This document shows positions 17,559 through 27,371 of a DNA stretch of 64,000 nt, piece after piece (position 1 is the stretch's first letter; every line of letters starts with the position of its first letter). The notes beneath the pieces were generated by a model that was not told where the DNA came from, ran no database searches, and worked only from the letters and a program-made list of their open reading frames with translations. Source of the stretch: Rubrivivax sp. (GTDB lineage Bacteria; Pseudomonadota; Gammaproteobacteria; Burkholderiales; Burkholderiaceae_C); NCBI GenBank assembly GCA_030653385.1, contig JAURZM010000050.1, forward strand, positions 186,001 to 250,000, given 5' to 3'. Both the position numbers and the translations under genes were made by a program.

Positions 17559-18218
17559 ATGAAACAAGAAGAACTCAAGGCCCTGGTCGGCCGCGCCGCG
17601 CTGGCCCACGTGGTGCGCGGTGAACTGGTGGGTGTGGGCACCGGCAGCACGGTCAACCACTTCATCGACGCACTGGCCGGCATCAAGGGCGACATCCGCG
17701 GTGCGGTCAGCAGTTCGGTGAAGAGCACCGAGCGGCTCCAGGCCCATGGCATTGCGGTGTTCGACGCACAGGACGTGCAATCGCTGCCGGTTTACATCGA
17801 CGGCGCCGACGAAATCGACGGCCGCGGTTTCATGATCAAGGGCGGCGGCGCTGCGCTCACGCGCGAGAAGATCGTGGCCGACCTGGCGGCCCGTTTTGTC
17901 TGCATCGCCGACGACAGCAAGAAGGTGCCGGTGCTGGGGGCGTTTCCGCTGCCGGTGGAAGTGATCGCCATGGCCGCTGCGCAGGTGAGCCGCCGTTTTG
18001 CCGCGCTGGGTGGCAGCGCCACGCTGCGCGCAGGTGTGTTGACCGACAACGGCAATCCGATCCTCGACGTGCGTGGCCTGTCCATCACCGACCCGCTGGC
18101 GATGGAAACCGAAGTCAACCAGTGGCCGGGTGTCGTGACCGTGGGCATCTTTGCGCGCCACAAGGCCAGCCTGTGCCTGCTGGCGACCGCACAAGGGGTG
18201 CAGACGCTGGTGTTCTAA
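17559..18218 (+). CDS. rpiA: Ribose-5-phosphate isomerase A
   Basis: A 219-residue RpiA, interconverting ribulose-5-phosphate and ribose-5-phosphate in the pentose phosphate pathway. Motifs [20 protein letters not shown] and [13 protein letters not shown] carry the phosphate-binding and catalytic acid/lysine residues, and the length is typical. The ATG at 17559 follows the pyrD divergent region. A short Lys-rich gene starts 44 bases after its stop. Confidence 0.95.
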   Translation: MKQEELKALVGRAALAHVVRGELVGVGTGSTVNHFIDALAGIKGDIRGAVSSSVKSTERLQAHGIAVFDAQDVQSLPVYIDGADEIDGRGFMIKGGGAALTREKIVADLAARFVCIADDSKKVPVLGAFPLPVEVIAMAAAQVSRRFAALGGSATLRAGVLTDNGNPILDVRGLSITDPLAMETEVNQWPGVVTVGIFARHKASLCLLATAQGVQTLVF

Positions 18219-18262
18219 TCGGCAGTCTGTTCCAATTTCCCCGCGACACCCAAGGAAGCGCT

Positions 18263-18433
18263 TTGGCCAAACCCAACTATTCGTTCGAAAAGCGCCAACG
18301 CGAGCTGGCCAAGAAGAAGAAGAAAGAAGAGAAAGAAAAGGAAAAGGCCGCCCGCAAGGCCGCCGGCCTGCCGCCGATCGCTGACGACGCCGACGATTCC
18401 GACGACCCCGAGCCGCCGGCTCAGCCGGGCTGA
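18263..18433 (+). CDS. Small lysine-rich protein, conserved in related bacteria
   Basis: A 56-residue, very charged protein starting AKPNYSFEKRQRELAKKKKK after a TTG start with AAGGAA five bases upstream; it ends in an acidic, Pro-rich tail. The KPNYSFEKRQ opening is familiar from small unannotated proteins in many proteobacteria. It may be a nucleic-acid or ribosome-associated protein, judged only from charge. Its 3' end overlaps the convergent mnmC by 13 bases. Confidence 0.7.
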   Translation: MAKPNYSFEKRQRELAKKKKKEEKEKEKAARKAAGLPPIADDADDSDDPEPPAQPG

Positions 18434-20244
18434 GCCGTGGCGCGCCGAGCGGCGCGCACGACCCAGCGGCCCGGGTCCACCGCATCGGCCAAGTCTTGTT
18501 CCAGCGGCCACGGCGTGCCGGTGGCCTGTGCGGCCACCAGCCGGCCCAGCAAGGGGGCCAGCGTCAGGCCCCGCGCACCCAGCGCCGTCAGCACGAACAA
18601 ACCCGCTTCCCGTGGCAGCAGCCGAGCCTGGTCCAGCCGCTGGCCCACGGGCATGGCCAGGGCCGGCAACGCGCCGGCCACCGGCAGGCGGTCGTCGCTG
18701 TGCAGGCGCCAGCCGACACGGCCCTGCAGCGGCTGCGACCCAACTTGCAGGCCCAGCCCGGTCAGCCGCTGCAAACGCTCCAGGTTGTGGCGGTGGTCTT
18801 CATCTCGCACGCGGGTATCGTCGTCATCGGCTTGCCGCGTGGCGCCGCACAGGATGCCGTCGGGCAGCGGCAGCGCATAACCGTCTCCTGCCACGGGGCA
18901 GTGCAAAGGCGGCCGGCCGGCGGTGCTGAATTGCGATACCTGGCCCCGGGTCTGCGACAGCGGCCAGGGCTGGGCGCCCAAGGGCAGCAGCAGTCCCTGC
19001 GCCTGCAGTGCGTTGCACAGCACCAGCAACGGAGACCGCGCCAGCTCGTGCCCGCCGTGACCGTGCAGCACCCAGCGGCCACCTTGTTTCGACAGTGCCT
19101 GCACGGCGGTGCCCGTGTGCAGCGTGATGCCAGGTGTGTCCAGGGCCTGCCGGACCCACGGTGACGGCGACAGCCAGCCCGCGTCGGGGTAGTGCCAGCA
19201 GGGCCCGCTGAGCTTCACACCGGCGAGCGCCGACGCGGCTTCCTGGTTCAGCAACTGCACGTAGGACGCCGGCAAGCCCGTGTGTGCGAGCAGTTGCTGC
19301 AATCCGCCCAGACCGTCGGCGTGCTCGGCCAGGCGCAGCAGGCCCTTCACCTGCCCGGCCACCCCGCCCTGCGAGAGCGACCGGCGGTAGATGCTGGCGG
19401 CGGCCAGGGCAGCGGCGCGGTACAGGCGGGCGTAGGGCCCGTCGTCGGCGTTCACGGTGCCGTGGAACAGACCCCCCGGGTTGCCCGACGCGCCCTGGGC
19501 CACCGCCGTGGCGCTTTCGAACACCGTGACCTTCAGGCCCTGTTGTGCCAGCGCCTGTGCCACCGCAGCGCCGGCCAGCCCGGCGCCGACCACCAGCGCA
19601 TCGGCGGTCGACACCGCAGGGTTCGGCAGCCGAGGGGCCACGAAACGGGGTGACCAGCGGGCCCGGGTGGCCACGCCGCGAGGGTCGGCGTCGGGCGCCA
19701 GTTCGACTTCGAAGCCGGCCGTCGTGAGCGCCGCCCGCAGCTCGGGTGCTCCGCTGTCGCTGCAGGCGGTGGCCTCCGCTGCCGCCAAGCGGCCCACCGC
19801 CTTCAGCAACTGCGGCGTCCAAGGTGTGTGCTCGCCGGTAGCGGGTGGTTTCGGCAGCCAGATGGCGTCGGCCGCCAGGCGCAAGGTGGGCAGCAGGGCC
19901 CGTGGCTCGCCGATGGCCAGGGTGAGCTGCACACGGCCACCTTCGAAGTCCAGCAGGTGCAGGTTGCGCGTCAGCGGTGGCCAGGCGGCGGCCAAGGTCT
20001 GCGCCAGAGCGGCCAGCGGCGAGCCCTGGTGCGCGTTCACCAGCTCGGTGGCCGCAGGGGGCCTTTCTGCCATAACCACGACATGCAGCCGTTCGCAGCG
20101 CGCCGGGTCTTCGCGCCAGGCCTGCCAAATGTTGAGGAAGGCGTGGCCCAGGCCGAAGCCGGTGGCCAGCACCACGAACCGGTTGCGATGGGTCCAACGC
20201 TCGGGCAAGCCGTTGCCGGCCAGGCAAAGATGGGTTGCCGTCAC
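18421..20244 (-). CDS. mnmC: tRNA 5-methylaminomethyl-2-thiouridine biosynthesis bifunctional protein MnmC, with degenerate methyltransferase site
   Basis: A 607-residue MnmC. The N-terminal MnmD-like SAM domain keeps ATGFGLGHAFLNIWQAW and an acidic residue ending the next strand (VVMAERPP). Where the family has the catalytic block around LDGFAPxxNP, this protein reads AIWLPKPPATGEHTPW. The C-terminal FAD domain looks intact: VVGAGLAGAAVAQALAQQG, SGNPGGLFHG and the late GARGLTLAPLLG. So demodification of cmnm5s2U by the FAD half is likely, while methylation by the N-terminal half is doubtful. A GTG start at 20244 has GAGGG seven bases upstream; an ATG at 20274 overlaps the preceding gene and lacks a ribosome site. 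Confidence 0.85.
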   Translation of the reverse strand: MTATHLCLAGNGLPERWTHRNRFVVLATGFGLGHAFLNIWQAWREDPARCERLHVVVMAERPPAATELVNAHQGSPLAALAQTLAAAWPPLTRNLHLLDFEGGRVQLTLAIGEPRALLPTLRLAADAIWLPKPPATGEHTPWTPQLLKAVGRLAAAEATACSDSGAPELRAALTTAGFEVELAPDADPRGVATRARWSPRFVAPRLPNPAVSTADALVVGAGLAGAAVAQALAQQGLKVTVFESATAVAQGASGNPGGLFHGTVNADDGPYARLYRAAALAAASIYRRSLSQGGVAGQVKGLLRLAEHADGLGGLQQLLAHTGLPASYVQLLNQEAASALAGVKLSGPCWHYPDAGWLSPSPWVRQALDTPGITLHTGTAVQALSKQGGRWVLHGHGGHELARSPLLVLCNALQAQGLLLPLGAQPWPLSQTRGQVSQFSTAGRPPLHCPVAGDGYALPLPDGILCGATRQADDDDTRVRDEDHRHNLERLQRLTGLGLQVGSQPLQGRVGWRLHSDDRLPVAGALPALAMPVGQRLDQARLLPREAGLFVLTALGARGLTLAPLLGRLVAAQATGTPWPLEQDLADAVDPGRWVVRAARRATAQPG

Positions 20245-20254
20245 CGCCGGGCCC

Positions 20255-21244
20255 TCACCGGCTGGTGATGGCACCGGGCAACGTCGGCGCGGTGGCCCGT
20301 TCGGCCAGCCACTGCAACAGGTCTTCGCGCACCGGCTGCAGGCCGCGGTAGGCCAGCACGGCGGGGCTCATGCTGGCGATCGCGTCGTGCACGGCTTGCG
20401 CGCGTGCCGGCGTGTCCAGGGCATCGACCAGCGCTTGCACCTGCACGTGAATCGTGAACACCGCCTGCGGTGCGGCAGCGGCGTGTGCAGACGGCGCCGG
20501 CACCGGAATGAAGGTCTGCCTTTCGGTGCGCCACCAGGCCTGCTGCACGCGGGTTTGGTGCCAGCGTTCGGCCCCCATGCGAGCGGGGTGTGCATGCAGG
20601 CGTGGCTGGTCGGTGACGTTCCAGACAAAACGCTCCCAGCGGTCTTCGCCACACACCAGACGGGTCAGCGAATCAGCGGCTTTCAGCAGCAGCGTGTTGT
20701 CGGCCACCGGTGCATGCACGGTGGCAAAGTGGTGGCCCACCTTGGCCTCGGGTGCCCAATGGCTGGGCAGCGCCACCGCCAGCCAGGGGATCGTGCCGTG
20801 GCGGCCGTCGACAACGGCGAAGTCTTCGGCGAAAGCCAGGCTCAAAAGCCCGGCCAGGCGCCAGTTGGCAGGCAGCACCTGCAGGCAACGTGCCACTTCG
20901 TCGCCCAGCCCAAAGACGCCGGTGGCGGTTTGTTCCACGGTGCCGTGCACGTCGGTGGCCGTGCCCAGGTGCAGCGCGTGCGCGCGTGTGCCGTCCCATT
21001 GCCAGGCGCCGGGGTGTTCTGCTGCCGCGTGGGTGCACAGCGCACCGAGCGCAGGGTGTGCATCGAAGCCTTCGACCTGCACCAGGGCCTGCGGCCAGAA
21101 GGCGGTCAGCACGGCCAGCTTCTCACGCTGGTGGCGCGAGCCGGGGGCCAGCGGTGTCAGTTGCGGGCTGCCGGCGGCCAGGCGGCGCAGGCCCGGCTGC
21201 ATGCGGAAGGGGGCGCCGACGGCGGCGTCGAAGTCGAAGTGCAT
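20255..21244 (-). CDS. DUF3445-like protein (heme-dependent oxidative N-demethylase-like)
   Basis: A 329-residue protein. RLAGLLSLAFAEDFAVV, a WLAVALPSHWAPEAKVGHHF block with His residues, WNVTDQPRLHAHP and RTERQTFIPVP fit the DUF3445 family, some members of which are heme-dependent oxidative N-demethylases. That assignment is from memory of the motif pattern and is moderate. The ATG at 21244 is chosen; GTG and TTG codons precede it. Its stop lies ten bases before the mnmC start, so the two are translationally linked; MnmC also performs an N-dealkylation. An efficient terminator separates it from efp. Confidence 0.6.
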   Translation of the reverse strand: MHFDFDAAVGAPFRMQPGLRRLAAGSPQLTPLAPGSRHQREKLAVLTAFWPQALVQVEGFDAHPALGALCTHAAAEHPGAWQWDGTRAHALHLGTATDVHGTVEQTATGVFGLGDEVARCLQVLPANWRLAGLLSLAFAEDFAVVDGRHGTIPWLAVALPSHWAPEAKVGHHFATVHAPVADNTLLLKAADSLTRLVCGEDRWERFVWNVTDQPRLHAHPARMGAERWHQTRVQQAWWRTERQTFIPVPAPSAHAAAAPQAVFTIHVQVQALVDALDTPARAQAVHDAIASMSPAVLAYRGLQPVREDLLQWLAERATAPTLPGAITSR

Positions 21245-21275
21245 CACCGGCAATCATGCCGTCAAAAACGGCCGC

Positions 21276-21306
21276 CAAAAACAAAGGGCACCCGAAGGTG
21301 CCCTTT
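21276..21306 (-). terminator. Rho-independent terminator of efp
   Basis: On the minus strand a perfect 10-base stem, AAAGGGCACC / GGTGCCCTTT, closes on a TTCG tetraloop with C-G closing pair (the extra-stable UUCG type), followed directly by TTTTT interrupted by one G. It lies 17 bases after the efp stop codon. Confidence 0.92.
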
Positions 21307-21322
21307 GTGATGCGATGCAAGC

Positions 21323-21877
21323 TCAGACGCGCTTTTTGTACTCGTGCGTGCGGGTGTCGATTTCGACCTTGTCGCCGTTTTCCACGAAGATCGGCACGCT
21401 GATCTCGAAACCCGTGCCCACCAGCTTGGCCGGCTTCAGCACCTTGCCCGAGGTGTCGCCCTTGACGGCGGGGTCGGTGGTGATTTCGCGCACCACGGTG
21501 GTCGGCAATTCAACCGAGATGGCCTTGCCGTCGTAGAACACCACTTCGACCGACATGTTGTCTTCGAGGTAGTTGATGGCGTCGCCCATGTTCTCGGCTT
21601 CGACCTCGAACTGGTTGTACTCGGCGTCCATGAAGGCGTACATGGGGTCGGCGAAGTAGGAGTAGGTGCACTCCTTCTTGTCCAGGATGATCTGGTCCAT
21701 CTTGTCGTCGGCCTTGAAGACGGTTTCAGCGCCAAAGCCGCTGAGCAGGCTCTTCATCTTCATGCGCACCGTGGCGGCACCACGGCCGCCGCGGCTGTAT
21801 TCGGTCTTGAGCACGACCATCGGGTCCTTGCCCTGCATGATGACGTTGCCGGCGCGGATTTCCTGAGCGAGTTTCAT
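21323..21877 (-). CDS. efp: Elongation factor P, arginine-rhamnosylated type
   Basis: A 184-residue EF-P that relieves ribosome stalling at polyproline stretches. The tip of domain I reads [11 protein letters not shown], placing Arg at position 32 where the EpmA-type proteins have lysine at position 34. Arg32 is the residue rhamnosylated by EarP in Neisseria and Pseudomonas. earP is encoded directly upstream on the same strand, with 135 bases between the genes, which supports this modification route. An intrinsic terminator follows the gene. Confidence 0.96.
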   Translation of the reverse strand: MKLAQEIRAGNVIMQGKDPMVVLKTEYSRGGRGAATVRMKMKSLLSGFGAETVFKADDKMDQIILDKKECTYSYFADPMYAFMDAEYNQFEVEAENMGDAINYLEDNMSVEVVFYDGKAISVELPTTVVREITTDPAVKGDTSGKVLKPAKLVGTGFEISVPIFVENGDKVEIDTRTHEYKKRV

Positions 21878-22012
21878 GACGTGTTCCGTGGGTGGTGGTG
21901 GCGCGCTGGGGGGTCTTGCAGGGTCAGCGCCGGCCGGGCGCGCCTTTGTGCTTGCAATCGATGTTTGTCGAGGCTGCCAGCCGGGCGCAAAGCCCGCAAT
22001 TCTAGCAGGCGG

Positions 22013-23107
22013 TCAAGCGACCTGGCTTGACTTGCTGGCCACGAAGGCCAGCAGCTGGGTCACCAGGTCAGCGTGGCTGAGCAGCCGTTCACGCAGGGCG
22101 ACGGTGGCCGTTTGCCAGCTGGCCAGGCCATCGGGATTGGCTTCAAGGCATGGCCAGGGCAGGGCGCCGCTGCTGTTCCAGGCGCGCCAGGCCAACTGGG
22201 CCGACGTTGGCAGTGCCGCCTGTTCGAGCAGGGCTTCGACCTTGGCCAGGTGCGCGCCGTCGTGCTGCGGGTAGGCCTGCCAGACAAAAGGCGCACCGGC
22301 CCAGATGGCCCGCACCAGCGAGTCTTCGCCGCGCACGACATTGAGGTCGCATGACCACAGCAGGTGGTCGAAGTCCGTCTGGCTCAGGAAAGGCAGCCGC
22401 GCCAGGCGCACCCCAGGCGGGGCGGTGATGACCTGGCGCTGGGCGTGGCCCGGCGTCAACAGCAGCAGGGTGGGCTGGCGGGCCAGGTCTTGCAGCAAGC
22501 GAGGCAGCGCGGCGTTGTCGTAGCAGAAGAGGCTGACCGCCCGTTCGCCGGGCTGGAGTGCCAGATCCAGGCCTTGCAGCCACCGTGTGCGGTCGAACTT
22601 CTCCCGCGCGGCCATCAGGCCGGTTTCACGGAGCAGCCCGCCGGTGCGGGCCGTGTAGCCCGGGTAGAAGAACCACTTGTCGAGCCAGGTGTCAGCGCCC
22701 ACCTGCTGCGGCGACGGCAGGGCGTGCGAACGTTCGACGTAGGCTTCTGCGCTCAGGTACTCCAGGTTGATCCACACCGGTGGCACCGGGCGCGCTGCCA
22801 TGGTCTGCACGTAGGCCGGTGGTGGATCGCAGCCGAAGGCTTCGATGACCACGTCTGCGGCATCCGCCGGCCCTGGCCACGCCAGCACCTGCACGCCCGC
22901 CGCATCTGCCGCGTCTGCCGCACCCGCCTGGCCCGGCGGCGCCATCCAGGCCAGCGGTGCCGGGTCGTCGATGACCAGCCGCACCGCCAACCCGCGCGCC
23001 GCCAGCTGCGTGGCCAGCCGCCAGCAGACACCGGCGTCGCCGTGGTTGTCGACGACGCGGCAGAACACGTCCCAGCGTGGGCCCGGGGGAGTGATGGGGT
23101 GCGCCAT
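22013..23107 (-). CDS. earP: EF-P arginine rhamnosyltransferase EarP
   Basis: A 364-residue GT-B-type glycosyltransferase that moves rhamnose from dTDP-rhamnose to Arg32 of EF-P. The N-terminal [20 protein letters not shown] includes the family aspartates near residue 20, and the C-terminal half carries [23 protein letters not shown] with the conserved glutamate/aspartate and Arg that bind the nucleotide sugar. The start at 23107 is the ATG just before the family N-terminus; the frame is open eight codons further. The gene lies just upstream of efp and is divergent from uvrC. Confidence 0.94.
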   Translation of the reverse strand: MAHPITPPGPRWDVFCRVVDNHGDAGVCWRLATQLAARGLAVRLVIDDPAPLAWMAPPGQAGAADAADAAGVQVLAWPGPADAADVVIEAFGCDPPPAYVQTMAARPVPPVWINLEYLSAEAYVERSHALPSPQQVGADTWLDKWFFYPGYTARTGGLLRETGLMAAREKFDRTRWLQGLDLALQPGERAVSLFCYDNAALPRLLQDLARQPTLLLLTPGHAQRQVITAPPGVRLARLPFLSQTDFDHLLWSCDLNVVRGEDSLVRAIWAGAPFVWQAYPQHDGAHLAKVEALLEQAALPTSAQLAWRAWNSSGALPWPCLEANPDGLASWQTATVALRERLLSHADLVTQLLAFVASKSSQVA

Positions 23108-23142
23108 CGGCCGATTATCGAAGCCGTACAAAATGGCGGCCG

Positions 23143-25218
23143 ATGAGCGACCCCGCTGCCGAACCCCTGCCCACGCCAGAAACGGTGCCGGACACCGCCG
23201 CCCGCGACAAGCTGCTGGCCGAAGTGGCCGGCCTGCCGGCGCTGCCCGGTGTCTACCGCTGGTTCGACGCGCAGGGCAATCTGCTTTATGTGGGCAAGGC
23301 GCGCCACCTGAAGAAGCGGGTGTCCAGCTACCTGCAGCGTGACCACGACGGCACCCGCATCGGCCAGATGGTGGCCCGCATCGCGCGGCTCGAGACCACC
23401 GTGGTGCGTACCGAAGCCGAAGCGCTGCTGCTGGAAAACAACCTCATCAAGACGCTGTCGCCGCGTTTCAACATCCTGTTCCGCGACGACAAGAGCTACC
23501 CCTACCTGAAGATCACTGGAACGCCAGCGCAAGCCGCCACGGGTCCGCTGCCGCTGCGCTTCCCGCGCATGGCCTATTTCCGCGGCGCCGTCGACCGCAA
23601 GCACCGCTACTTCGGGCCTTACCCGAACGCCTGGGCCGTGAAGCAGACGATCCAGCTGATGCAGAAGGTGTTCCAGCTGCGCACCTGCGAAGACACGGTG
23701 TTCAACAACCGCTCGCGGCCTTGCCTGCTGTACCAGATCCAGCGCTGCTCGGGCCCTTGTGTGGGCCTGATCGCGCAGGACGACTATGCCCGTGATGTGC
23801 GCGACGCCGAGCGGTTCTTGCTGGGTGAGCCGCAGGAGGTCATCAACGATTTGCAATCGCAGATGATGGTCTACGCCGAAGCGCTGGAGTTCGAAAAGGC
23901 CGCCGCGCTGCGCGACCGCATCGGCTCGCTGTCTCGGGTGCTGCACCAGCAGTCGGTCGAAGCCAGCAGCCTGAGTGCCAGCGACAAGGACGTCGACATC
24001 CTGGCCGTCAAGGTGGCGGGCGGCCGCGCCTGCGTGAACCTGGCCATGGTGCGGGGCAGCAGGCACCTGGGTGATCGCGCCTACTTCCCGACCCATGTCG
24101 ACGAAGGTGCGGCGCTGACGGTGGCCGAGGCCGACGAAGCCGGGGCCAGCGCAGCCGTGATGCCCGAAGTTGCGGTGCTTGAGGCCTTCATCGCGCAGCA
24201 CTACATCGGCCAGGCGGTGCCACCACAGTTGGTGACCAGCCATGCGGTGGACACTTCACTGATCGAAGCGCTGAGCGAAACCGCCGGCGTGAAGGTGCGT
24301 GCGCAGCACCAGCCCCGCGAACAGCGCCGCATCTGGCTGGAGATGGCGGCCAAGGGCGCCGAGCTGTCGCTGGCACGGCTGCTGGCCGAAGAAGGTTCGC
24401 AGCAACAGCGCACACGTGCGCTGATCGAGGCGCTGGACCTGGACCTGGCGGAACCGGCGCAGTTGCGCATCGAGTGTTTCGACATCAGCCACACGGCCGG
24501 TGAATCGACGCAGGCTTCGTGTGTGGTCTACGAAAACCATGCGATGCAGAGCGCGCAGTACCGCCGCTTCAACATCGAGGGCATCACGGGTGGCGACGAC
24601 TACGCAGCCATGCGCCAGGTGCTGACACGGCGTTACGCACGGCTGGCCGAGGCCATGGCACAAGGCAAGTCCGACGAAGTGGTGCCAGAACCCGCGACGG
24701 CTGTCGTCGAAGAAGCAGACGCAGGCGCAGGCCTGGCGCCGGTCGCACGGCCGCGGCGCGGCCTGGCCCGCCTGCCCGACCTGGTGCTGGTGGACGGCGG
24801 GCGTGGGCAAGTCAGCATGGCGCGCGAAGTGTTTGAGGAACTGGGCCTGGACGTGTCGCTGATCACGGGCGTGGAAAAAGGCGAAGGCCGCAAAGTCGGT
24901 CTCGAAGAACTGGTCTTTGCGGACGGGCGGCCGAAGGTCTATCTCGGGCATGATTCGGCCGCGCTGATGCTGGTGGCGCAGATCCGTGACGAAGCGCACC
25001 GGTTTGCCATCACCGGCATGCGCGCCCGCCGCGCCAGCGTGCGCACCGGCGGCAGCAAGCTCGAAGACATTGCAGGGGTCGGACCGCGCAAGCGGGCCCG
25101 TTTGTTGCAACGCTTTGGTGGTCTGAGGGGTGTGGCCAGTGCAGGTGTCGACGACCTGGCCACCGTGGAGGGAATCAGTCGTGAACTTGCGGAGGAAATC
25201 TATCGTGCATTGCACTGA
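23143..25218 (+). CDS. uvrC: Excinuclease ABC subunit C
   Basis: A 691-residue UvrC, making both incisions in nucleotide excision repair. The N-terminal GIY-YIG nuclease ([19 protein letters not shown], about residues 35-55), the UvrB-interaction UVR motif (about 235-270), the RNase H-like endonuclease with [11 protein letters not shown], and tandem HhH motifs at the C-terminus ([18 protein letters not shown]) are all present. A roughly 40-residue acidic, Ala/Pro-rich stretch before [10 protein letters not shown] is longer than in E. coli. The next gene starts inside its 3' end. Confidence 0.95.
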   Translation: MSDPAAEPLPTPETVPDTAARDKLLAEVAGLPALPGVYRWFDAQGNLLYVGKARHLKKRVSSYLQRDHDGTRIGQMVARIARLETTVVRTEAEALLLENNLIKTLSPRFNILFRDDKSYPYLKITGTPAQAATGPLPLRFPRMAYFRGAVDRKHRYFGPYPNAWAVKQTIQLMQKVFQLRTCEDTVFNNRSRPCLLYQIQRCSGPCVGLIAQDDYARDVRDAERFLLGEPQEVINDLQSQMMVYAEALEFEKAAALRDRIGSLSRVLHQQSVEASSLSASDKDVDILAVKVAGGRACVNLAMVRGSRHLGDRAYFPTHVDEGAALTVAEADEAGASAAVMPEVAVLEAFIAQHYIGQAVPPQLVTSHAVDTSLIEALSETAGVKVRAQHQPREQRRIWLEMAAKGAELSLARLLAEEGSQQQRTRALIEALDLDLAEPAQLRIECFDISHTAGESTQASCVVYENHAMQSAQYRRFNIEGITGGDDYAAMRQVLTRRYARLAEAMAQGKSDEVVPEPATAVVEEADAGAGLAPVARPRRGLARLPDLVLVDGGRGQVSMAREVFEELGLDVSLITGVEKGEGRKVGLEELVFADGRPKVYLGHDSAALMLVAQIRDEAHRFAITGMRARRASVRTGGSKLEDIAGVGPRKRARLLQRFGGLRGVASAGVDDLATVEGISRELAEEIYRALH

Positions 25219-25837
25219 AAGTCCGGGAGAGCTCGCACAGAGACGGGCCATCCTGGGAACACTCACTGCCTGGGCCCTGGTGGCCGCTGGCTGCGCCACG
25301 CCGGTGGCAGCGCCAAGTCCGGCACCGTCACCCGCTGCCTCACCCGCTGCCTCACCCGCTGCGTCACCCGGCAGGCCGCCAGCGCCGACGTCCGCTGCGC
25401 CGGCCCCCTCAACCAGGCCCGCGCCCGCAGAGCCCGTTGCAACGCAGGCAACCGTGCCCACCGGGGTGGACCTGGGCCCGGCCGTGGCCCTGCCACGTGC
25501 AACGGTCGTGCGCAACTGGGACGAGTTCAAGAAGATGGCCGGTCGCCGCATGGTGGCCGCCAGCCCCAAGGGCAGCTACATGGGCAAACCACCGCCCATG
25601 TTGTTCGGCATCCCGATCATGGAAATCGAGATCAATGCCGACGGCTCGGTGCGCCACATCGCGGTCACCCGTGCGCCCGCCAATGCCGCCGCCGCCCACA
25701 CGATCGAGCTGGCCAAGGAAGCCGTCCGTCGTGGCGCGCCTTATGGCGATGTCACGAAACTGCCCAGGCCCTGGAAGTGGACGGAAGTCTTCCTCTTCAA
25801 CGAGAAAAGCCAGTTCAAGCCCCGTTCGCTGGACTGA
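25205..25837 (+). CDS. Predicted lipoprotein of unknown function
   Basis: A 210-residue protein with a lipoprotein signal ([14 protein letters not shown]), a 60-residue Pro/Ala/Ser linker containing PAAS repeats, and a compact C-terminal domain of about 110 residues ([20 protein letters not shown] ... [20 protein letters not shown]). This last part has the look of a TonB-C-like or energy-transducing fold but is not firmly recognised. GTG at 25205 is chosen because GGAGGAAA lies six bases ahead; it overlaps uvrC by 14 bases. Probably tethered to the envelope between uvrC and pgsA in one transcript. Confidence 0.7.
   Translation: MHCTESPGELAQRRAILGTLTAWALVAAGCATPVAAPSPAPSPAASPAASPAASPGRPPAPTSAAPAPSTRPAPAEPVATQATVPTGVDLGPAVALPRATVVRNWDEFKKMAGRRMVAASPKGSYMGKPPPMLFGIPIMEIEINADGSVRHIAVTRAPANAAAAHTIELAKEAVRRGAPYGDVTKLPRPWKWTEVFLFNEKSQFKPRSLD
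25328..25370 (+). repeat. 12-base tandem repeat in the lipoprotein linker
   Basis: Three successive copies of TCACCCGCTGCC (the third with one change) plus a partial fourth encode the [12 protein letters not shown] linker. The unit is a multiple of three, so changes in copy number would only lengthen or shorten the linker. Confidence 0.85.
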
Positions 25838-25863
25838 GCGCACACCCGAGTAAGCTCCACGGC

Positions 25864-26430
25864 ATGTTCTTCACCATCCCGACTCTGCTGACCTGGGCGC
25901 GGATCGCCTCGATTCCGCTCATCATCGGCGTGTTCTACCTGGACTGGCCGATGGCCACGAAGAACATCGTCGCCACTTCGCTGTTTGTGTTGTTTGCGGC
26001 CACCGACTGGCTCGATGGCTACCTGGCGCGCAAGCTGAACCAGACCTCGGCCTTCGGGGCTTTCCTGGACCCGGTGGCCGACAAGTTCCTGATCTGCGCT
26101 TCGCTGCTGGTGTTGCTGGAACAGGGGCGGGTGGGTGCCGTGGTGGCACTGATCATCATTGGCCGCGAGATCGCCATTTCCGCGCTGCGTGAATGGATGG
26201 CGCAGATCGGCGCCTCGCGCAGCGTGGCGGTGCACATGCTGGGCAAGCTGAAGACGGTGGCGCAGATGGTGGCCATCCCCTTCCTGCTGTACGACGGTGG
26301 CTTGTTCGGTTTCATCGACACCCGCCTGTGGGGCACGGCACTGATCTGGGTGGCCGCGGTGCTGACCGTGTGGTCGATGGCCTACTACCTGCGCAAGGCA
26401 ATCCCGGAAATCCGTGCCAAGGCACGCTGA
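25864..26430 (+). CDS. pgsA: CDP-diacylglycerol-glycerol-3-phosphate 3-phosphatidyltransferase
   Basis: A 188-residue multi-spanning membrane enzyme making phosphatidylglycerol phosphate from CDP-diacylglycerol. The CDP-alcohol phosphotransferase motif is complete: Asp48, Asp51-Gly52, Ala-Arg, then Gly, Asp69 and Asp73 in DWLDGYLAR ... GAFLDPVADK. The N-terminus NTI/IPTLLTWARI is family-typical. The uvrC-pgsA order recurs in other proteobacteria. Confidence 0.93.
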   Translation: MFFTIPTLLTWARIASIPLIIGVFYLDWPMATKNIVATSLFVLFAATDWLDGYLARKLNQTSAFGAFLDPVADKFLICASLLVLLEQGRVGAVVALIIIGREIAISALREWMAQIGASRSVAVHMLGKLKTVAQMVAIPFLLYDGGLFGFIDTRLWGTALIWVAAVLTVWSMAYYLRKAIPEIRAKAR

Positions 26431-26474
26431 CGAGCGCCAGTGTCCCCTGTGCATCGGCCTGCGCCCGAAGCCGC

Positions 26475-27371
26475 ATGAAAACCGACGACGCAGCGCTGCT
26501 GCGCATGATGCCGGCCGTGTTCGTGCTGATCTGGAGCACCGGCTTCGTGGTCGCGCGCTTCGGCATGCCGCATGCACCGCCACTGGGTTTCCTGAGCGTG
26601 CGTTACGCCTTGTCGATCCTGGCCTTTTGCGCCTGGGTGGCGTGGGCCCGCGCGGCCTGGCCGCAAGGCCGCGCGCAATGGCTGCACCTGTCAGTGTCGG
26701 GTGTGTTGATGCATGCCGGCTACCTGGGTGGTGTCTGGGTGGCGGTGAAAGGCGGTTTGGGTGCCGGCCTGGTGGCCTTGCTGGTGGGTCTTCAACCCCT
26801 GCTGACCGCGCTGTGGGTCAGTGCCACCGGCAGTGAACACCGGGTCAGCGGCCGCCATTGGCTGGGCCTGGCGCTCGGGCTGGCCGGCCTGGTGCTGGTG
26901 GTGGGCCACAAGCTGCAGTTGGGCGAAGCTTCTTTGCCCAACGTGGCCGCGGGCCTGTTTGCGCTGCTGTGCATCACTGCCGGCACGCTGTACCAGAAAC
27001 GCTGGGTGCAGCCGTGTGACGTGCGCACCGCCAATGCCGTGCAGCTGATGGCCGCTCTGGCAGTCACCTTGCCGCTGGCCCTGCTGGAAGAAGGATCTGT
27101 GCAGATGCACCCCGAGCTGGTGGGCGCGATGGTCTGGTCGGTGCTGGTGCTGACGCTGGGCGGCAGTTCGCTGCTGTACATGCTGATCCAGCGCGGCGCC
27201 GCGACCGCGGTGACGAGCCTGATGTACCTGGTGCCACCCACCACGGCCCTGATGGCCTGGGTGCTGTTCGATGAAACACTCAGCCTGAGCGTGCTGGCTG
27301 GTCTTGCCCTGGCCGCCGCCGGCGTGGCGCTGGCGGTGCGCCCACCCACCGCAAAAAAGGAGACGACATGA
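26475..27371 (+). CDS. EamA-family DMT transporter
   Basis: A 298-residue protein with ten hydrophobic segments arranged as two EamA repeats, starting PAVFVLIWSTGFVVARFG and with the second repeat ending in YLVPPTTALMAWVLFDE, the family's most conserved block. Members export amino acids or other small metabolites; the substrate here is unknown. Its stop overlaps the start of the following dehydrogenase (ATGA), so the pair is likely co-translated and may act on related metabolites. Confidence 0.87.
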   Translation: MKTDDAALLRMMPAVFVLIWSTGFVVARFGMPHAPPLGFLSVRYALSILAFCAWVAWARAAWPQGRAQWLHLSVSGVLMHAGYLGGVWVAVKGGLGAGLVALLVGLQPLLTALWVSATGSEHRVSGRHWLGLALGLAGLVLVVGHKLQLGEASLPNVAAGLFALLCITAGTLYQKRWVQPCDVRTANAVQLMAALAVTLPLALLEEGSVQMHPELVGAMVWSVLVLTLGGSSLLYMLIQRGAATAVTSLMYLVPPTTALMAWVLFDETLSLSVLAGLALAAAGVALAVRPPTAKKETT

